Shown here: piece after piece, positions 10,380-22,100 of the stretch
Position numbering within the stretch: position 1 is the stretch's first letter
Layout of the letters: every line of letters starts with the position of its first letter
NCBI GenBank assembly: GCA_946902875.1
Contig: OX336337.1
Location: 4,092,001 to 4,156,000 of the forward strand
Source of the DNA: Nematopogon swammerdamellus
Taxonomy: Eukaryota; Arthropoda; Insecta; Lepidoptera; Adelidae
Length of the DNA: 64,000 nt
Direction of reading: 5' to 3'
Notes under the pieces: model-generated
Told to the model about the DNA's origin: nothing
Seen by the model: the letters and a program-made list of their open reading frames with translations, nothing else
Database searches by the model: none
Made by a program: the position numbers and the translations under genes

Positions 10380-12660
10380 GAAGGAAGGAAAGGAAGGATA
10401 CCTACCTCGCCCGCAAGGGTCCAGTTTGAGCGCTCTGGTTCTGTTTACTACGCTCCTACAGAGAGAGAGAGGAAAATACGCTTTCAAAATAGGGGAAAAG
10501 ACACTTTTCAAGATGCATAACTGCACTGTACAGTATTAGCGACGAATGGAAACCAGAATATTAGCGACAAACGAAAACCAGTCTTTTCCTTTCGAATTTT
10601 ATTGTAAGAGTGCCAAACAATATAACATTTTTAAACATTTTATAAAAATGAAACACTAAATAATATTATAACTGGCCAGTTCGGCACAGTACAGTAGGTA
10701 TATCCACATTAGCATTGCTTAGGTATATCATACATCATTCATTACATAACAATAGGTAAGAGCTTTTCCACGTTATCTCGTCCGGTCCGGTGTCGTGTGC
10801 GTCAATGATGGATAATATATTATTTCTTTCATGCGGGTAGTATATATCGATGCCTATTATATATAATATTTTGCTATATCAAGCGGAACGGAAGTTCCTT
10901 CCGTATCCGCCTCCTAATCATTGCCAGCCAGTGTCAAAAATAAACAAATCATTTAAATTGTTGCCCCATAGTTGCCTACTTGACTTTCAGAAGATTGACT
11001 GATTGAATACTGACAAATATACGTGCTGGGTGCTCCTATACCTGTGCGGTGGCCGGTGGGTGGTGGGTGTGTGTGCCTATAGGTAGGTAGGTAGGTACCA
11101 ACAATACGATTATAAAATTTGTGCTTTTAGCTTTCATTTTCTAAATAATATCCATTGCATCAGCAACAGAACGAGCGGGACTAGGAGCACGTGTGACGGC
11201 CGAGTGGCGGCAGATTCAAAATAGTGCGATGAATAATCCGTGCTCCAGCACCAGAAGTAGCAGAACAACTTCTCTCACGCACACACACGCAGACGCACAC
11301 GCAAACACTCAACAAAGCTCGAAATTTACCTACAACGTGATCTTCGCATTGTCATTCGATTTTTCGTTTTATTTTTGTGACAGTAAGGTTCATTATTCAA
11401 TGAATACGTTAGTGTTGCCAGTGTTACAGAACAGTTTGCGCGCTTTCGCTCTTGTTGAAATGAGTCGGAGGACATGAGATGACTTGACAAAATGCTGTTT
11501 TCGTTCGAGTTCGCATCCGATGGTCCGATGAAGAATAAGTAGACAACACATAGGTGCGTATTACACCTAACTATGTATATTATACATACTCGAGAAACGG
11601 TTGCGGCCGCACTGCAATTCTTGTTTGGTTGGTTTTGTTGTTTCTTCTGAGTCGTTTTATTTTAAACGGCATTAGTCATGCTTTCTGCGCGCTCACCTCG
11701 CGTTTCCTTTCCTAGGTTTGTACCTAAAGTGTATCCCTTTAATATCTACCTACCTAATGCGTCACACAGCACACTGCACTGTGAACTTGCTGTAAACCAC
11801 AAACCGCAGATTTCGTTTTTTTTTAAATTTTGGTTTTTAGTCGCGTTGACAAAGTGCCATTTTGCCTGTTAGAATTTTTTTTCATTTTCTACTGTCAGAT
11901 CCAGCGCCTTTTTTATCGCATTTCACAAATCGCTGGTAAGGTCAGACCTTAGAGAAAGAAGTAGGTATGTCTCAGGCATCGATGATCTCAGGCAGATGTG
12001 TTAGGCAGGCTGGTCAACGCCTAGGTCATAATTTGGCCTAGGCATTGACAGGGAAAAACAAATTTATTCGCGAGAGATCAGGGAGAAAAACTAAAATTTT
12101 GGAAGACGGGGGTAAATTTGATTTTTTTCATATAAGGGGCTTTCCAATTCGATGATAAGGGGCAATCAAATAAGTGCGATAAGCATGACGATTTTTTATA
12201 ATCCGCGCATTATTTTGGTTCTCCAGAACTTCATTGTCATAAAAATAAATTAAATAGTCATCTAATTTCATCTTTTGATAATAAAAGTGCACCTAAAAAG
12301 CGTTTGTTATAGGTACCTACTTATAATAATGTAGGTAGGCATTTGGTAAAGTATTTAGTATACGGCGAAGTACCTATGTGTACTTTGAAAAGTTTGAAAA
12401 CAAATACAACATTTAACTACATTTTCGGGCACTCAGAGAAAATCGCCACAGGCGAATGACCGATATAGCGAATACTTTTAAAAGGGTATAAGCGCTCGAT
12501 AAGCATGTTACGTATGTAGGTAGGTGCCTAAGTAGTTATTATAATGCATTTTTTTATTTATAAAGTGCAGAAACGTAGCTTTTCTAAACAAAATTTCATT
12601 GAAACATCATATTTTGGGTCATATTTAGGTAAATAGATAGTGCGCAGTGCGTAGGTAGTA
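10380..12660. other. Intergenic sequence without recognised genes
   Basis: Only short ORFs without family resemblance. A moderately GC-rich patch near 11165-11300 and a (GTAG)n run near 11080 stand out; the patch could be a promoter or a 5' exon of the receptor but shows no proof. Confidence 0.45.
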
Positions 12661-12689
12661 AGTTCTTCTTGCCATGTTGACTCCTCTTT

Positions 12690-13130
12690 TTAGGGTTCCG
12701 TATCCGTACGGGTACCACATTACTACTATAAACCTACGCCGCCGCCGCCGCGCCACCGCGCCGCCGCCGTCCGTCTGCCTGTCTGTCTGTCCGTCCGTTT
12801 GCCCTACCTTTAAAGGGATGTATATTTTGAACCGTAATAGGTAGCCGGTTGAAATTTTCACAGATTAACTATGTGTCATTCATTTCTTACTCATTAACTA
12901 CGGATATACTAACAGATAATAAAAAAATATAAAAAAATTAAGAGGCTCTACCTCCATGAGCTCCTCATACAAGAAACGTGTTTTTTGTTTTTGTTTTTGC
13001 TCTATCGTAAAAACGGTAATACAAGAGTCAGACTTTGTGCAAAGTGCAAACCCTAAAGTAAAACAACAAATAATAAAAACCGACAAATTACGTGGTGGTA
13101 CGAAACCCTCGGTGCGCCAGTCCGACTTAG
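12690..13130 (-). repeat. CCGAGGGTTCC / TACGGAACCCT repeat family
   Basis: Reverse copy running from TTTTTAGGGTTCCGTATCCG through a GTCTGT tract to GAAACCCTCGGTGCG. Plus-strand relatives are at 24466-24915 and 51628-51957; an inverted pair lies at 16181-16660. Confidence 0.75.
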
Positions 13131-13496
13131 AATCGTACGATTTATTGCAATCATCTAAGTTTATTATAAAAATAGGCGTGTTGCTGTGTCGTGGACACGG
13201 CCGTGTGTTTAACGTGAATACGTGTACGTAACGGGTAATATTTGCCTAGAGCGTATTACGTAACGAATTCTTTGATCCTTTAGCTATCGAGTGGTGTAAT
13301 TAAATTTTGGATGTAAATGATAGATATGAAGCTGCAACACCAAACTGTTTCCCCCGATTTTGTTATCATCAGTTTTCTGGATTGGCACCCACTATGGAAG
13401 CAGACGTATTCACGTCAAAAAACGGATCTTGCAATAACCCATCGACATGCATGGTACCTAGGTACAATGATACTTATTGCTGTAAATATCACTGAG

Positions 13497-13555
13497 AATA
13501 TGACTGAACTCGCGCGTGCGGATGTCTCATCCGCACGCGCGAGTTCAGTCATATT
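13497..13555. repeat. Perfect 28-bp hairpin with a 3-base loop
   Basis: AATATGACTGAACTCGCGCG plus TGCGGATG, then TCT, then the exact reverse complement ending CAGTCATATT. No terminator-like T run follows. Confidence 0.95.
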
Positions 13556-13559
13556 GCGC

Positions 13560-14700
13560 CCACGCGACAAAACGACGACCCAGCTACTCGTAAAATAAAC
13601 ACCGAGATGGGTACCTAGCCTTCTTCATTACGAATGTGCTGATTGATATGCGCGCAGGTTCGGGTTTCTGTGGCTACCTAATGATTACATTACAGCATAC
13701 AGCCTACATACACATACAACAATGAGTCGGCGCGGCTCGCGCCTCGCTTGGTGTCTGTTGCCAAGGTCTCCAGACTGCCGACTTGTGTAGGTGGATAGAT
13801 AAGGTGGCAAGTAGATATAAATGTACTTAGTCCGTGTTATATATGTTTGCACGAAGGTAAGCAGTAAGCACTGACATTGCACGACCGAAGGAAAGCATTA
13901 ACATGGCATGTCAACTAGTTCACCTAGACCTAGGTGTTATGGGCTGACATCACGGATGTAGTAGGTGATGTGATGTAGCCAACCGTGTCAGTTTCCATGA
14001 AAAAAACTCGGAAAAAGAAGGTCCCGAGACCGAGAGCGACTAGCTTGCGTTGTTGGCGGGCATAGAGCCACCACTGCACTGTCCACCTTTACAATACAAC
14101 TAATAGCGGTCGTCTTATGTTAACACGAAGCATGTTTCAGGACTCAATAGTTTTTGTCATATTTCAATATTGAAAATTTAGTTTGCTGTCTCTATCTCTT
14201 CGTAAAAGGGGCATGCCTAATTACTAATTACCTATATTTTAGGAATGAAGTCGACTTTAAGGGCGTGCCTGCCCAAATTATGCAATTAGGTACCTATATT
14301 ATTTTTAGGCGCTGTTAATTAGTGAGAAATAAATGTGTAAAATTCAACATTATATAAGCCTTGGGATGAGTCTCCTCTGGTCACGGCACCACTGAAATGA
14401 GTACCACTCCCCGAGCGGAATAGGGAAAACGCCCCTCTGATTAAGTCTAAATGATTAATTAAATTGGCTCGTAATTAAGTTAAGTGGAAATTTTCCATAC
14501 GAATCCCTGCGACAGTTTGGCCCCGGTGGCGAAGTAATTGTTATACCGGGCGGGATGTTTCCTCGTTTCGAAGTTGCCTTTTTTCAATACAATGCAATCA
14601 TACAAGCAATTTCATGGTTCTTCGGTTATCTTACTGTTACCACCTCACACCACGTAGAGGCACTAGATCGTAGAGACGTAATCTGTTATCGACAGTGGTT
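13560..14700. other. Intergenic sequence with a SINE tail at 13945-14005
   Basis: Apart from a tail fragment of the 5S/tRNA SINE (GATGTAGCCAACCGTGTCAG) nothing was recognised. Confidence 0.5.
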
Positions 14701-14701
14701 A

Positions 14702-14931
14702 TCCTTACCTATAATAAAATCCAACGTCTGCTTTCTGTCTGAGTGTCTGAGTGTATGTCTGTCTGTCCGCTTATAACTCGAGAAGCACTGAACCGATTTT
14801 AATAAAAAAAAATCTACGGATAGCTTGATTCTTCCCATCAACTATAGGCTACTTACTATCACGCTAAATGGCTTATGAGGTTAGCAGTGAAGTGAAATAT
14901 AAGAGCGGGCGGAGCCGCGGGCACAGCTTGT
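14702..14931 (-). mobile_element. AAGCTGTGCCCGCGG repeat family, copy 4 (reversed)
   Basis: Starts CCTTACCTATAATAAAATCC and ends GAGCCGCGGGCACAGCTTG, the reverse complement of copies 1-3. Confidence 0.85.
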
Positions 14932-14934
14932 TAA

Positions 14935-15782
14935 TTATATAAAAATATGATTAGTGGCACATATTGTATCCGTAATGAAATCTTAGTTTCAAAACCTAAC
15001 CTAACCTAACGTCTCCACATAGCTAACTTAAATATAATGGGTAATCTCTAGCGCCGTTGTCAGGTAATGTCCCCTCCCCGTGACCTAGTTCGCCCCTGTC
15101 ATCGCCTCATGGACAATGAAATAATACAGCAGCACGGAATACAGAATTCAGTTCTTTGATGGGAACCTCGCACTGCCTGCCAGGTCAGACTCCATTGGCT
15201 TAGTCGTTTCGACACTAACCTTGTGCTTGTTCAAAGATCACGAAGCATAGAACCGAACGCTCTGTCAACTTAGGATCCAACCTAACACCAGTTCCGAGAT
15301 GAAACTTCAGATCGGAGACCGATGATAGAATATTTTAATCCCTCGACCCAGTTTATAACCTATAAGTCAAAATGTCCCATCATAAAATATAATTGTTTAT
15401 AACCTATAAGTCAAAATGTCCCATCATAAAATATAATTGCCGCTTCTCTGCGACGCATCTCCCCTTCCTCATCCCGCTCGCCTTAGCAAGGGATGCTAGG
15501 GGTAACATCCCTTGCTGGAAGCACATAGTTATCTGTGCGCTTCGTGGCGGCAGATAAATATTTAAATTTAAATAATAGACTACCTATAATAATTACCCTA
15601 TAATTAGCCTACCTATATCTTTTATCAAAGTAACGCAGAGCAGATTCCTTTAATATGAAAAAAATCCGAAGAATATTCCTTAATTGACTCAGAACACAGA
15701 CACGCGCCATTGTATGGGAATTGGTCTCTTCATTATCCTCTCAACAGCACAACTGTTGAACACCTTGCGCAGCCAACTGGGC
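14935..15782. other. Upstream of receptor exon 2, with a 43-bp tandem duplication
   Basis: At about 15352-15439 the unit TTTATAACCTATAAGTCAAA ATGTCCCATCATAAAATATA occurs twice in tandem. No ATG-bearing exon with a signal-peptide start and a phase-matching donor could be assigned. Confidence 0.6.
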
Positions 15783-15902
15783 GACTGCTCATTACCGTAC
15801 TCCGCAACTCGTGACTGCTCATTACCATACTCCGCAACTCGTAACCGCTCATTACCGTACTCCGCAACTCGTAACCGCTCATTACCGTACTCCGCAACTC
15901 AT
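15783..15902 (+). repeat. 30-bp tandem repeat, 4 units, next to a receptor acceptor
   Basis: Unit GACTGCTCATTACCGTACTC CGCAACTCGT with few substitutions. The array ends about 25 bp before the exon 2 start at 15928, where the branch site would be expected. Confidence 0.92.
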
Positions 15903-15927
15903 GGTAACCGTATTGTTTTGTTTGCAG

Positions 15928-16158
15928 ACTGGTGCTGGTGATGTGCCTGGCGTGTGCAGCGGCGGTCGCGCAGCCGGAATGCTTCTCGGACGACCACTGC
16001 CAGGCCGCCCACGACGGTCAGGCCGGCCAGTTCTGCGCGACCATCGCTCTCAAGTGCGTCGACTGCGTCCAGTGCGCCGAACTCAACCGCCATCCCGCAG
16101 ACAACGTCGTCGGCTCGTGCGTCAAGGCAGCAGATGAGTGCGGTGCCTGTCTCCAAGG
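15928..16158 (+). CDS. Receptor exon 2: signal peptide end and cysteine-rich module
   Basis: The acceptor is TTTGCAG at 15921-15927, preceded by a 30-bp tandem array. The donor is GTCGGT at 16159. The exon opens inside a signal-peptide core (LVLVMCLACAAAVAQ) and then carries nine ectodomain cysteines, including QFCATIALKCVDCVQC and ending DECGACLQG. It enters after one base of a codon and leaves after two. It cannot be a first coding exon because it opens on an acceptor mid-peptide. Confidence 0.8.
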
Positions 16159-19100
16159 GTCGGTGTTCAAATTCACATTATATATTTTTAGGGTTTTCTT
16201 TCTATACGGGACCCTATTACTAAGCCTGTGCCGACTGTCCGTCTGCCATACCTTTAAATATTACCCCTAGCATAATATTTTCAATTTTCACAGAATTTAT
16301 TTAGCGGATATCCCAACAAATAATAAAAAAAACAAAGTGTAAAAAATTTTAAACTCGCGCACCGAGGGTTCCCTACCACCAGGTAATGACCGTTTTTATT
16401 ATTTGTTTTTTTTTTAATTACTTTATAGTTTGCTCTATAGTCAGTCACACACGCTTGATGCCTGTATATCGTTTTGACGATAGAGAAAAAACAAAAAAAT
16501 ACGTGTTTGTTTTTATTTGTGAGGAAAGCTGCCATATTAACGCGTATTTATAAAAAAAAAATCAATCGGCTACCTATTACGGTTCAAAATATACAGCCCT
16601 TTAAAGATATAGGACATACGCCGCCGTAGGCTTTAGTAATAGGGTCCCGTACGTAAAAAGCTCGTCTCTCTTGTCAAGGTGTAGGTAGTAATCCAAGATT
16701 AATAAAGACCATTTATCGCTTTAGCTACGTGCAACCGGACAAGATGCTACCCTGTCATTGCGCCTTTTTACAACAGACTATACATTCAGCTGGACCATTG
16801 CCAATGTAATCTCGTGCTGACTTGACAAAACCCTAATACTTATGTACCGAATGACATGGGCTCTTCTTCAGACTTCAGTAATCATCAGTTGGCCAGCACT
16901 GTTGCCAACTGGTGGAATTTACGAATAATAACGCGCTATCGCCAGTAATATACGCTAGTAATATATAAGTCGATAGCTATCGCACGCACACGAATCTAGT
17001 GAAAATTTAACCTCCACCATGCATTCAGACACCCCCAACCTCCAATTAAACTGATTTACAGCCAGAACGTAGGCGCTTTTACTATAAAAATATCGAGGTC
17101 ATCAAACTATTGTAACTACCATGATGTTCTTGTAGTATTTATGTACTAGACCCTTCCTGTTCAAACGTGGTTCAAACTATAAGGGCGTAACTACCATACT
17201 CGCTACCATATAATGTTCCTATGGCACATACACCCTTATAATTTTTTTAGCTGTAAATTGTATCATTCATAATCTTTGTAGTTGTAAAAATATTTCATTT
17301 TGAACAAGTCATATAAAAGTTGAAAAAAATCGTCTAACCTCAATGACTCACTATTTCTGCAAATTATAATAATAATGAACTGTTTTGCATGAAATCGCGG
17401 GCGAACTAAAAATCTGACACGAAGAAGCTGCTGTTCAAGACCATTTTTATTATAGTTTTAGATTTGCTATAGTTATTTTTGTTGAATTTCTCAATGCCAA
17501 CATCGCTGTTGAGAATTTAAAATAGCACGATTAGCCACACGTGGTCACTGTCGACTCTCGTGTGTCATAGAGTATGAGGTAGGTATCGAAAATAAATTAC
17601 TTAGGTAGGTACTTATATTTCAAGTATTTATCTACTTTCAAGGAAAACACAAAAGTTTAATAATGTAAGTTATTATTATTGCGCGTCCTCGAAAGTTCGA
17701 AACAAACCTAAGAGCCTAGATGGACAGACCGACAGACAGACTAATTTACTAATTATGGCAACTGTTTTTAACTGTTTTTAATTATTATAAATGTTAGAAA
17801 TTTTTAAACATTTTCGAGGCTTGTAAGTCAGGCAGGAAACTTGAAAGAAACTCATGCATGGCCACCGAGCATACCTATTGTATCCTCCTTGTGCATGGCA
17901 CACACGCTCATGTATACTTGATTGGTTTCATGTAGTAAACTTGTTAAGTATACTTTTTTTTTTTATGTAATCCGGTATGGGTGGCTGAATCGGAGGGGCC
18001 AAAGCACATGCTCTAACCAGCCAATATCACCTCCGAGAAGGTAGGTGCCATACCGGAGACTTCCCTGGATTGCTGGCTATACTGGACTAGAGGAGAACGC
18101 AACCGAGGTTGCTTGCGGCCATCTTACATCCAGTACGGTGGTACCAACCCAGTCGGCTACAATTTGAGCCTACCACCTAGTAAGGGGCAAGGGAAGGGAC
18201 CTACAGTTTTACACCGGTTCCGAACGGTGAAGCAGCGCGTGTAGGTATGCACGTAAATTTTTTCGTCCGAAAAAACTCATTGGTACACGCCGACCGGATT
18301 CGAACCTCGGACCTCCCGCATGAGAAGCCGATGCCCAAACCACTCGGCCACCCGCCGCCGCTTGTATTATACGTGTATTGCCGGCCTTAGCTGGCCATTA
18401 ATACTTACTTTCCTCCGAGAGTTCCAAGACCTATACATATAACGAACACGTAAGACAAAGGATACGATAGACTGAAAATGGAAGCTAGAAAACGAATGGC
18501 ATAGGTTTAGGTAGCCTTGTGTGCATTGTTCATGTACACGTATAACTAATTTTAAAAGCGTATTTGCCATGAAAATCTTACGTGGAAAAATAATTAATTA
18601 TATGTACCTATGTTATAAAGAGAATATGCCTCAGATTAATTACTGGCGAAATCACGTGAAAGTTCGCCCGATAGAAAAAAAAAAGAAAAATTTCCTCTAA
18701 AAATCTATTTTTTTCCACAATTTGATGCTGCTCACCCACCCATTGTTTGGCCCACATCGCGCATCGGTACAATACAAATAAATTAAAAGAAAATGCAATC
18801 CAATGCAATTTTAGGTCAATTTTTCTTTGGTAAAAACCAAAATTCTATACTGGGGCCTGTCTCGTTTGGGGACAGCTAGTTTGTGACTAAAAATGACTAA
18901 AAATCTAGTCTAGTCGTGTCTCGTTCTAACACAAACGATTTACATTTGTATGAAAAATATACTGTAGACTACATTGGTAGATTAAACTAGACTAAATAGA
19001 TTTTTTTTTCGCACTAGAACGAACACAAAGCAAACCAGCGAGTGTTGCAAGGTTATACAGATGAGTAACTTAGATTCTACCTGCTCGTACTAATGACGTT

Positions 19101-22100
19101 GTATTGTGCCGATTAGCCTAATGTGAAATGAGGCGAGGATATTGAAGGTCAGCCTTTATGACTCGCTCGCCGGGCGTGTAGGCGTGATTCTAGCTTGGTA
19201 GTTGGTACTCACAAACAATTCAAACGGACCGAACTGGTTATCTTCACACATTGCATAACATTTACTTCGTCCGCAACGTCTCTGACTGAGCCGCACGCCG
19301 AAATTCGTGGCTGGAGTTTTACGGTCGGCGCAGCTGCGGCGGTTAAATTGTATTGTATAGGACTTTGGACTAATACGGTTTAATACTTACCATTTTTACC
19401 AACATTATTTCTCTATGTTTTTACCATTACAAAAACTTAAAGACATAGCCCGACGCAAACGGAGAGGTGTTATTTTATTTATTATATAAGTTTAACGTGT
19501 GTGTGTATGTGTGTCTGCGGTGGCATCGTAGCTCCCAAACGGATGGTCCGATTTGGATTCGGTTTTTTTATTTGAAAGCTGGTTGTTTATTGAAAGCTCG
19601 ACGTGATTGTGGCGCAGCGCCACCCATAAGGTGTATAACGACGCCCATGGACATTCGGTCGTATGCGGAGGTTGCGAATGCCATGCCGGCCTGACAGGTG
19701 CCTATTCACGCCCCTCTTGAAGGACCCGAGCAGATTCCTGTAATATACAAAATTTGAGAAGACATAGGTGAGTATATATACATGCCACACGTTGTGTATC
19801 CCGACAATCGGGGTAAGCAGAGTAGTCGATGTTGTGCTGCAAGTACTCTTGTAAATTACAGCACAACCCGATCACCACATTTGGCAAAGTTTTAGGACAA
19901 GACAACTATCAAGCAGTAAGTAAGGCACGAAAACCCACCTGCTACATGACTCGGTGGAAAGACCGTGCCAAGGTGAGAGGTGGCGAGCCTGTCGCCCTTA
20001 TGCACGGCATCTTGTCCTCATCCCTTCGTCGCCTATTACGGCATGCACGGAGAGAGATGCAGTGGTTCTATTATTTTTAAGTACCGGCCCCACAATGTAC
20101 ACAATTTCAGAAGAATGTTGATTTGACCCAGAAAATAGACATGCATCATTGTAAGGAATTGGAATGGAATCCGTAACGATGTGATACGTCAAAGAACTAA
20201 GGTAGTCGACATTGCTAAGAAAATAAGCAAGCTGAAGTGGCAGTGGGCTGGGCACATCTGTCGCAGACCCGACAACCGATGGGGTAGACGGGTGCTCGAA
20301 TGGAGGCCACGTACAAGCAAACGTAGCGTGGGACGCCCCCCGGCTAGGTGGACAGATGACCTAAAAAAGGTAGCCGGGAGTGGATGGATGAGAAGAGCGG
20401 AAGACCGCGTGTGGTGGCGTGCCTTGGGAGAGGCCTATGTCCAGCAGTGGGCCGATACAGGCTGATGACGATACAGCATTTATTATTAATTAAATACATA
20501 CATACACACCACACGCTGTATCCCGAAAATCGGGTAGAGCAGAGTAATCGGTGTTGGGCTTTGGCAAATCACAGCACAACACTAACCGGCACGTTTAGCA
20601 AAGTATTCGGACAAGATAACTATCAAGGTTGCAGGTGAGTGGTGGCTAGCCTGTCGCCCTTTAGCACGGCACCTTCTCCTTATCCCTTAGTCGCCTTTTA
20701 CAACATGCACGGACCTGACTGCATCGACACACTCGAAAAGCCCAGTAATGCACTCGGGCCAGACATGTTTTTTTTATGTAATTTTTTTTTTATGTAAGAT
20801 GGTTTTGTTTTCGTGTCTACTCTTCTTTTTCTTTTCTAAACCTTTTGTTTCTAAACTTAAGAAAATGAAATTGTTACTAACGTTCTCAACAATAAAAAAA
20901 ACATGAAATTTGGAATAAACACTTGGAATTTAGAGATGCAGTGGGGCTATTCTTTTCAAGTACCGAACCTACACGGTATTTATTATTACAATGTGCCCGC
21001 CAATGCCGCTTCCCTGTGTTTATTTAAATGTTAGTAAACATATGATTTATTACCAACTTTATTACTGTATTTATGCACACATTGCGTTAGGCAAAGCGTG
21101 GCCTCATTAATTGATAGATAACAAACCACCTGTTTGGTGGTACGAGTTACGACGCATCACGCCACTACTGTGAACGGACGGAACACACGAGAACAAATAA
21201 CCGACGCAGTTCCAGTCGCGTGAGCGTTGGACGAGGTACCCGCAGGCTTATCAGGGATTTCATGATAGCTCCAAGTAGCTACCCGATACACATAGTACCT
21301 ACTATACAGGCTGTTTCAGGATAGGGTTTCGTAACTTCAGGGTACGAAAGGGGTCCATATTTGAACACGAAAAGCTCTGAAACTTTTTCCCAGATTCGGT
21401 CATTTTGTAGTATTTTTTTTGTGAAAACAGTTTCATCGAGATTTGGTGGACGGTTAACGTCCACCTTTATTAAATAAAAATAAAATGACTTAATTTGCAT
21501 GATTAACTAGTAGAATTGAACTGCATGTAGGTAATATTCCAATCACTTAAAGTTGAATGACATCAAAAGAAAAAGGGGACTGGACTAGGTCATAGCACTT
21601 TTTAGACCTAGACAGCACTGTTGCCTAATCTCACCAGACTCAATATCCATCCATCGAGTTGTTGTTAAAAAAAAATTGTATGAAAAAAATTACGGAATTT
21701 CGATTTGAGTGATAAGGATTTTTTTTCTTCTAATACCGATAATTACGGGTAAATCTGTACACATAGCAACCCTCAACGCTGTTTTGACAGATGGAGCCAA
21801 CGGCGAAGGGAACTTTTAGTTGAAACGTGGTTATATTCTCTTTGGAAACGCTCTCTAGACCAAAAGCTCTTTGCTCTAGACTGCATTTCGATTGTATAGC
21901 AGTTATTTACAATTCGAATTTAATTTGAAGAGAGCCAAGCACAGAGCGCCACAATACAACAAGTGACCTGGCACCCAGGCCCGGATTTCCCCCTAGGCCT
22001 ACAAGGCCCCGGCCTAGGGGCCCAGCTAGCCTAGGGGCCCCACCCACCCAGGGATCCCGATCACCTGCCCGATACGACGGCTGGCGTAAATAGAATTTGG

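Noticed and set aside
11193..11477. 94-residue ORF as first exon of the receptor
   Set aside because: It has no signal-peptide start and no phase-matching donor; composition is ordinary intergenic.
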